Below are positions 5,711 through 8,447 of a stretch of DNA of 8,447 bases, piece after piece. Origin of the DNA: an uncultured Blautia sp. (GTDB lineage: Bacteria; Bacillota; Clostridia; Lachnospirales; Lachnospiraceae). The notes beneath the pieces were generated by a model that ran no database searches, was not told where the DNA came from, and saw only the letters and a program-made list of their open reading frames with translations. Position numbers and translations under genes: made by a program. The DNA is taken from positions 1 to 8,447 of the forward strand of contig CAMBYR010000077.1 of assembly GCA_945872375.1 (NCBI GenBank), in the 5' to 3' direction. How positions within the stretch are numbered: the first letter of the stretch is position 1; every line of letters starts with the position of its first letter.

Positions 5711-7090
5711 TTATCTGTCTTCCAGAGAAATAAAATCCGTGTGGCGGCCCACATATTTATAAGCGGGACGAATGATCTTGCTTGCATTCATCAGCTCTTC
5801 CAGGCGGTGAGCACTCCATCCCGGAATACGTGCGATAGCAAAGATCGGGGTGAACAGTTCTTTTGGAATGCCAAGCATGGTATATACAAAGCCGCTGTAA
5901 AAGTCGACGTTTGCACAGACATTTTTGAACATCTTTCTCTGCTCCATGATCAGTCTTCCTGCCAGACGTTCCACCAGTTCGTACAGCGCAAATTCGCTGT
6001 TCAGTCCCTTTTCCTCGGCAAGCTGTTTTGCAAATTTTTTCAGGATCACTTCACGTGGATCGGAAAGGGTATAAACGGCATGTCCCATACCATAGATCAG
6101 ACCGGAATGGTCGAATACCTCTTTATTTAAGATTCTGCGGAGATAGTTCTCCACTTCCTCTTCATTGGTCCAGTCTTCCACATTTGCCATAATATCTTCA
6201 AACATATCCTGTACCTTCAGGTTTGCACCGCCGTGGCGGGGACCCTTCAGGGAACCGATGGAGGCAGCTACGGAAGAATAAGTATCTGTACCGGAGGAAG
6301 TCACTACATGTGTTGTAAAAGTAGAGTTATTTCCGCCGCCATGCTCTGCGTGAAGGATCAGCGCAATATCCAGTACCTTTGCTTCCAGCTCCGTATACTT
6401 TCCGTCCGGACGAAGCATCAGCAGAATATTTTCTGCCAGGGAAAGACCTTTTTCCGGGTTTCGAATAAACAGCATCTCGTCTTTTCGGAAATGACGGTAA
6501 GAATGGTAGGAATAAACAGCGATCAGCGGAAGCTTGGCGATCAGTTCCAGACTCTGGCGAAGCACATTTCCTGCAGAAATATCTTCCGGCTGGGAGTCAT
6601 AGGTGTACAGAGTCAGGATGCATCGCTGCATGGAATTCATGATATTGGAATTCGACGCCTTCATGACCACGTCACGAACAAACCGGCCGCTTAAGGTCTC
6701 AAGCTCAAACATCACATCCACAAATTTCTTCAGCTCCTCCTCATTGGGAAGCCGTCCAAACAGCAGAAGGTATACCGTTTCCTCAAATCCGAATTTTCGT
6801 CCTTTCAGTCCGCTTACCAGGTCATAAATATTATACCCCTGATAGTAAAGGCTTCCTTCTGCAGGAATTTTACGTCCATTGATCAGATTGTACGCTGTCA
6901 CATCCGACACCTCGGTCAGACCGGTAAGCACGCCTTTTCCGGCGGAGTCACGAAGACCGCGTTTTACGTCATATTCGATATACAGGTTGGGATCAATCCT
7001 GTGGCTGTTCAGAAGCTCGTTTTCCAGTTCCAGAATCCGATGCTTCAGTTCTCCCATTTCGTCAAGATTCAGCATTTCATTCTCAACCAT
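5711..7090 (-). CDS. gltA: Citrate synthase
   Basis: A 459-residue cytoplasmic citrate synthase that condenses oxaloacetate and acetyl-CoA to citrate, the entry to the oxidative TCA branch that supplies 2-oxoglutarate and glutamate in fermentative Clostridia. All three catalytic residues are in their motifs: His286 in GPRHGGAN, His337 in GMGHAVY and Asp396 in NVDFYSG. Further family marks are LHAEHGGGNNST (246-257) and ARIPGWSAHRLEE (420-432), which carries a substrate-binding arginine. The N-terminal 45 residues are a charged, probably helical extension (residues 8-28 look like a short coiled coil) beyond the usual core, which I associate with clostridial enzymes. A 2-methylcitrate synthase activity cannot be excluded by eye, but no prp genes are nearby. 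ATG 7090 is well supported by AGGAGG seven bases upstream. No aconitase or isocitrate dehydrogenase gene is adjacent. The 238-bp upstream region holds structures that suggest regulated expression. Confidence 0.95.
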   Translation of the reverse strand: MVENEMLNLDEMGELKHRILELENELLNSHRIDPNLYIEYDVKRGLRDSAGKGVLTGLTEVSDVTAYNLINGRKIPAEGSLYYQGYNIYDLVSGLKGRKFGFEETVYLLLFGRLPNEEELKKFVDVMFELETLSGRFVRDVVMKASNSNIMNSMQRCILTLYTYDSQPEDISAGNVLRQSLELIAKLPLIAVYSYHSYRHFRKDEMLFIRNPEKGLSLAENILLMLRPDGKYTELEAKVLDIALILHAEHGGGNNSTFTTHVVTSSGTDTYSSVAASIGSLKGPRHGGANLKVQDMFEDIMANVEDWTNEEEVENYLRRILNKEVFDHSGLIYGMGHAVYTLSDPREVILKKFAKQLAEEKGLNSEFALYELVERLAGRLIMEQRKMFKNVCANVDFYSGFVYTMLGIPKELFTPIFAIARIPGWSAHRLEELMNASKIIRPAYKYVGRHTDFISLEDR

Positions 7091-7112
7091 AAATTCTCCT
7101 CCTCTTTATCAG

Positions 7113-7126
7113 GCCTGTAAACAGGC
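7113..7126. promoter_or_regulatory. Short dyad before the citrate synthase RBS
   Basis: GCCTGT-AA-ACAGGC is an inverted repeat with 6-bp arms that ends about 10 bases before the citrate synthase RBS. It could be an operator or a small hairpin affecting ribosome access; no family assignment is possible. Confidence 0.35.
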
Positions 7127-7167
7127 AGTATTTCATTGCAGTCAGTACACCAGTACCCCATAATCAG

Positions 7168-7207
7168 AAAAAAACACCTATTGCGATACATCTTCGTAAT
7201 CGGTGTT
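7168..7207 (-). terminator. Terminator or attenuator upstream of citrate synthase
   Basis: On the minus strand AACACC pairs GGTGTT, ATT pairs AAT and CG pairs CG, with two mismatches and a nine-base loop; the stem runs into seven T (7174-7168). It lies 122 nt after the degV stop and 77 nt before the citrate synthase start, in sense orientation to both. It either ends the degV transcript or works as an attenuator in the citrate synthase leader. Confidence 0.6.
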
Positions 7208-7225
7208 GGAATACTCTTATTTATT

Positions 7226-7253
7226 GGTGATGTCTGCGCCCGCAGACATCACC
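7226..7253. repeat. Perfect 13-nt inverted repeat (strong hairpin)
   Basis: GGTGATGTCTGCG is followed after two bases by its exact reverse complement. As RNA it would be a stem of about 12 bp with a tight GC-rich tetraloop. No T-run follows on either strand, so it is not an ordinary terminator. It may be a leader stem-loop of the citrate synthase transcript, an mRNA 3'-end stabiliser for degV, or a dyad operator. Confidence 0.75.
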
Positions 7254-7291
7254 GTTTCCTATCAATACATCTGCTCTTATAATACTTTAAT

Positions 7292-7320
7292 ATATTACAC
7301 GAATAAAGTAATAATTGCAA
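7292..7320 (-). promoter_or_regulatory. Possible citrate synthase promoter
   Basis: On the minus strand TTGCAA (7320-7315) and TAATAT (7297-7292) are 17 bp apart; each matches 4 of 6 consensus bases. If used, the transcript would start near 7285 and carry both the 7226-7253 hairpin and the 7168-7207 terminator in a leader of about 195 nt. The region is very AT-rich, so support is limited. Confidence 0.35.
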
Positions 7321-7328
7321 TCCTTTTT

Positions 7329-8216
7329 TTATTTTTTTTCCGGCCGGAACGGATTTATGGAGCATCCGATCCCCAGCGCACCTGCACCTGTGTGGCAGCA
7401 GACTCCCAACGGAAGATCGTCACACATCACAGAATGCCCCGGAAAAGCTTCTTCTATTTCCATGACCCACTTTTTCGTTTCTTCTTTCGAAGCAGAAGAC
7501 GCCGCCATCAGAGAGACTTCTCCCCTCTGCCACGCATCGTGAAATCTGGTCTCCAGATCATTTTTCAGCGCCTCGATCATGATCTTTTTGGCTTTCAGAA
7601 AACCGCGGCATTTTTTATAGCTGTCCAGTTTTCCCACAGCAAGCTGAAGTACCGGCTTGATGTGAAGAACACTTCCCACCGCCGCTGCTGCCGGTGTGAT
7701 CCGGCCGCCTTTTTTCAGATATTCCAGTGTATCCACACCGATATAGATCGACATCTGCTCTCTGGCGTTTTCCAGAATCTCCCGGATCTCAGAGGCTTCA
7801 TATCCTTCACGGATCAGATCCAGTGCATCCAGAACCAGTCTGTGAAGCGGAGTGGCGATCCTGCCATGATCCACCACAAACACTCTTCCTTCATAGGGCT
7901 CCTCGGATGCCAGAGCCGCTGCCGTCATACAGGAACCGCTGAGCCCGCTGCTGAGCGGCAGGTACAGGATCTGTTCGTTTTCCTTCAGTACATCGTCCCA
8001 CAAATTCATCACATCCGCAGGAGACGGCTGCGAAGTGGACACCTGTGCTCCTGCTGCCAGTTTTTCAAAAAACTCTTCTCTGGAAAGCGTGATTCCTTCA
8101 TAATAAGGCTTCTCATCAATATAAAACGGCATGGGAAGCACATGGATCCCAAGCTTTTCCGCTTCTTCTGCTGAAATACTGCTGCAGCTGTCTGTAACAA
8201 TTCCAATTTTATTCAT
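7329..8216 (-). CDS. DegV-family fatty-acid-binding protein
   Basis: A 295-residue DegV protein, a normal length for the family. DegV/FakB proteins bind one fatty acid in the cytoplasm; in Staphylococcus FakB presents it to the kinase FakA for phosphorylation and phospholipid synthesis. Visible marks are IGIVTDSCSSIS (residues 4-15), the TSQPSP motif at 61-66 and LPLSSGLSGS at 86-95, whose Thr/Ser residues contact the fatty acid carboxylate in solved family members, and the C-terminal CCHTGAGALGIG in place of the usual HVGPGALG. An upstream ATG at 8234 would add six residues, but its RBS is poor, whereas ATG 8216 has AGAAGGGA seven bases before it and gives the standard family N-terminus, so 8216 is chosen. 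No fakA-like kinase gene is in the window. Transcribed from its own promoter; the nearest terminator-like hairpin downstream is at 7168-7207. Confidence 0.93.
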   Translation of the reverse strand: MNKIGIVTDSCSSISAEEAEKLGIHVLPMPFYIDEKPYYEGITLSREEFFEKLAAGAQVSTSQPSPADVMNLWDDVLKENEQILYLPLSSGLSGSCMTAAALASEEPYEGRVFVVDHGRIATPLHRLVLDALDLIREGYEASEIREILENAREQMSIYIGVDTLEYLKKGGRITPAAAAVGSVLHIKPVLQLAVGKLDSYKKCRGFLKAKKIMIEALKNDLETRFHDAWQRGEVSLMAASSASKEETKKWVMEIEEAFPGHSVMCDDLPLGVCCHTGAGALGIGCSINPFRPEKK

Positions 8217-8234
8217 AAATTCCCTTCTGTTCAT

Positions 8235-8254
8235 TCCACGGATTTTTCCATGGA
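8235..8254 (-). promoter_or_regulatory. Hairpin just before the degV RBS
   Basis: On the minus strand TCCATGGA-AAAA-TCCGTGGA can form an 8-bp stem with one G-U pair, ending about 8 nt before the Shine-Dalgarno AGAAGGGA. It could affect ribosome access or simply protect the leader. No T-run follows, so it is not a terminator. Confidence 0.4.
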
Positions 8255-8310
8255 TTCAACTTATTCTTCAACCATATTATCTGTGAACAGTAACTCTGTA
8301 GTTATCTTCT

Positions 8311-8339
8311 ATCATACCTTTTCCAGGCTCAATTGACAA
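8311..8339 (-). promoter_or_regulatory. Promoter of the degV-family gene
   Basis: On the minus strand TTGTCA (8339-8334, 5 of 6) and TATGAT (8316-8311, 5 of 6) are 17 bp apart, with A/T-rich DNA before the -35. The leader is about 88 nt. The remaining DNA to 8447 shows no gene that I can support. Confidence 0.75.
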
Positions 8340-8447
8340 CAAAAAATTTACTTTTCTTTACGACATTCCAGCGGCGCACGAAACTATCTTCCCCAAACAT
8401 CCCTGTATATATTTCGTTTTTCTTGTCGTTTTTTCAGAATAATTTGA

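Noticed and set aside
7203..8174. Open frame of 323 codons on the plus strand opposite the degV gene
   Set aside because: Antisense shadow of a well-supported DegV gene with low-complexity, Phe/His/Arg-rich translation.

Overview
The window reads as a chromosomal segment of a low-to-mid GC Bacillota, most likely a gut Clostridia of the Lachnospiraceae type. The support is strong AGGAGG-type ribosome binding sites, near-consensus housekeeping promoters with A-rich upstream DNA, a short HPr-like protein, a DegV protein, and a citrate synthase with the long N-terminal extension I associate with clostridia. I see no mobile element, CRISPR array, tRNA or rRNA. The taxonomic call is inference from style and family content.

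Layout from left to right. At 1-14 (minus) the first codons of another gene enter the window behind a strong RBS. A large LuxR/MalT-like signal-transducing ATPase regulator occupies 107-2485 (minus). The 414-bp gene-free gap 2486-2899 holds that regulator's promoter and, pointing the other way, a probable unannotated small structured RNA at about 2688-2815 (plus): a promoter with a perfect -10, three consecutive hairpins, and a T-rich end. An HPr-like protein follows at 2900-3133 (minus), with a near-consensus promoter, a cre-like site in its leader, phased A-tracts upstream and a textbook terminator that overlaps its stop codon. An AraC regulator with a cupin sensor (3379-4293, minus) is divergent from a PLP aminotransferase (4477-5634, plus); their two -35 boxes are only 12 bp apart. 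A bidirectional terminator separates the aminotransferase from a convergent citrate synthase (5711-7090, minus). Upstream of the citrate synthase lies a 238-bp leader or intergenic region with a perfect 13-nt inverted repeat and a terminator-like hairpin. A DegV fatty-acid-binding protein (7329-8216, minus) with a clear promoter ends the window.

How the parts may relate. There is no single large operon: nearly every gene has its own promoter, and the genes look like housekeeping or accessory metabolism plus regulation. The strongest regulatory pair is AraC and aminotransferase, which share a divergent promoter region. The HPr-like protein keeps the serine region of HPr but lacks the phospho-histidine region, and its leader carries a cre-like site, so it may belong to carbon catabolite control rather than sugar transport. 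Citrate synthase may be controlled by transcript attenuation or may simply sit behind the degV terminator.

The item most likely to be undescribed is the small RNA at 2688-2815, which has a C-rich, potentially anti-Shine-Dalgarno linker between its second and third hairpins. The other candidate worth testing is the citrate synthase leader.
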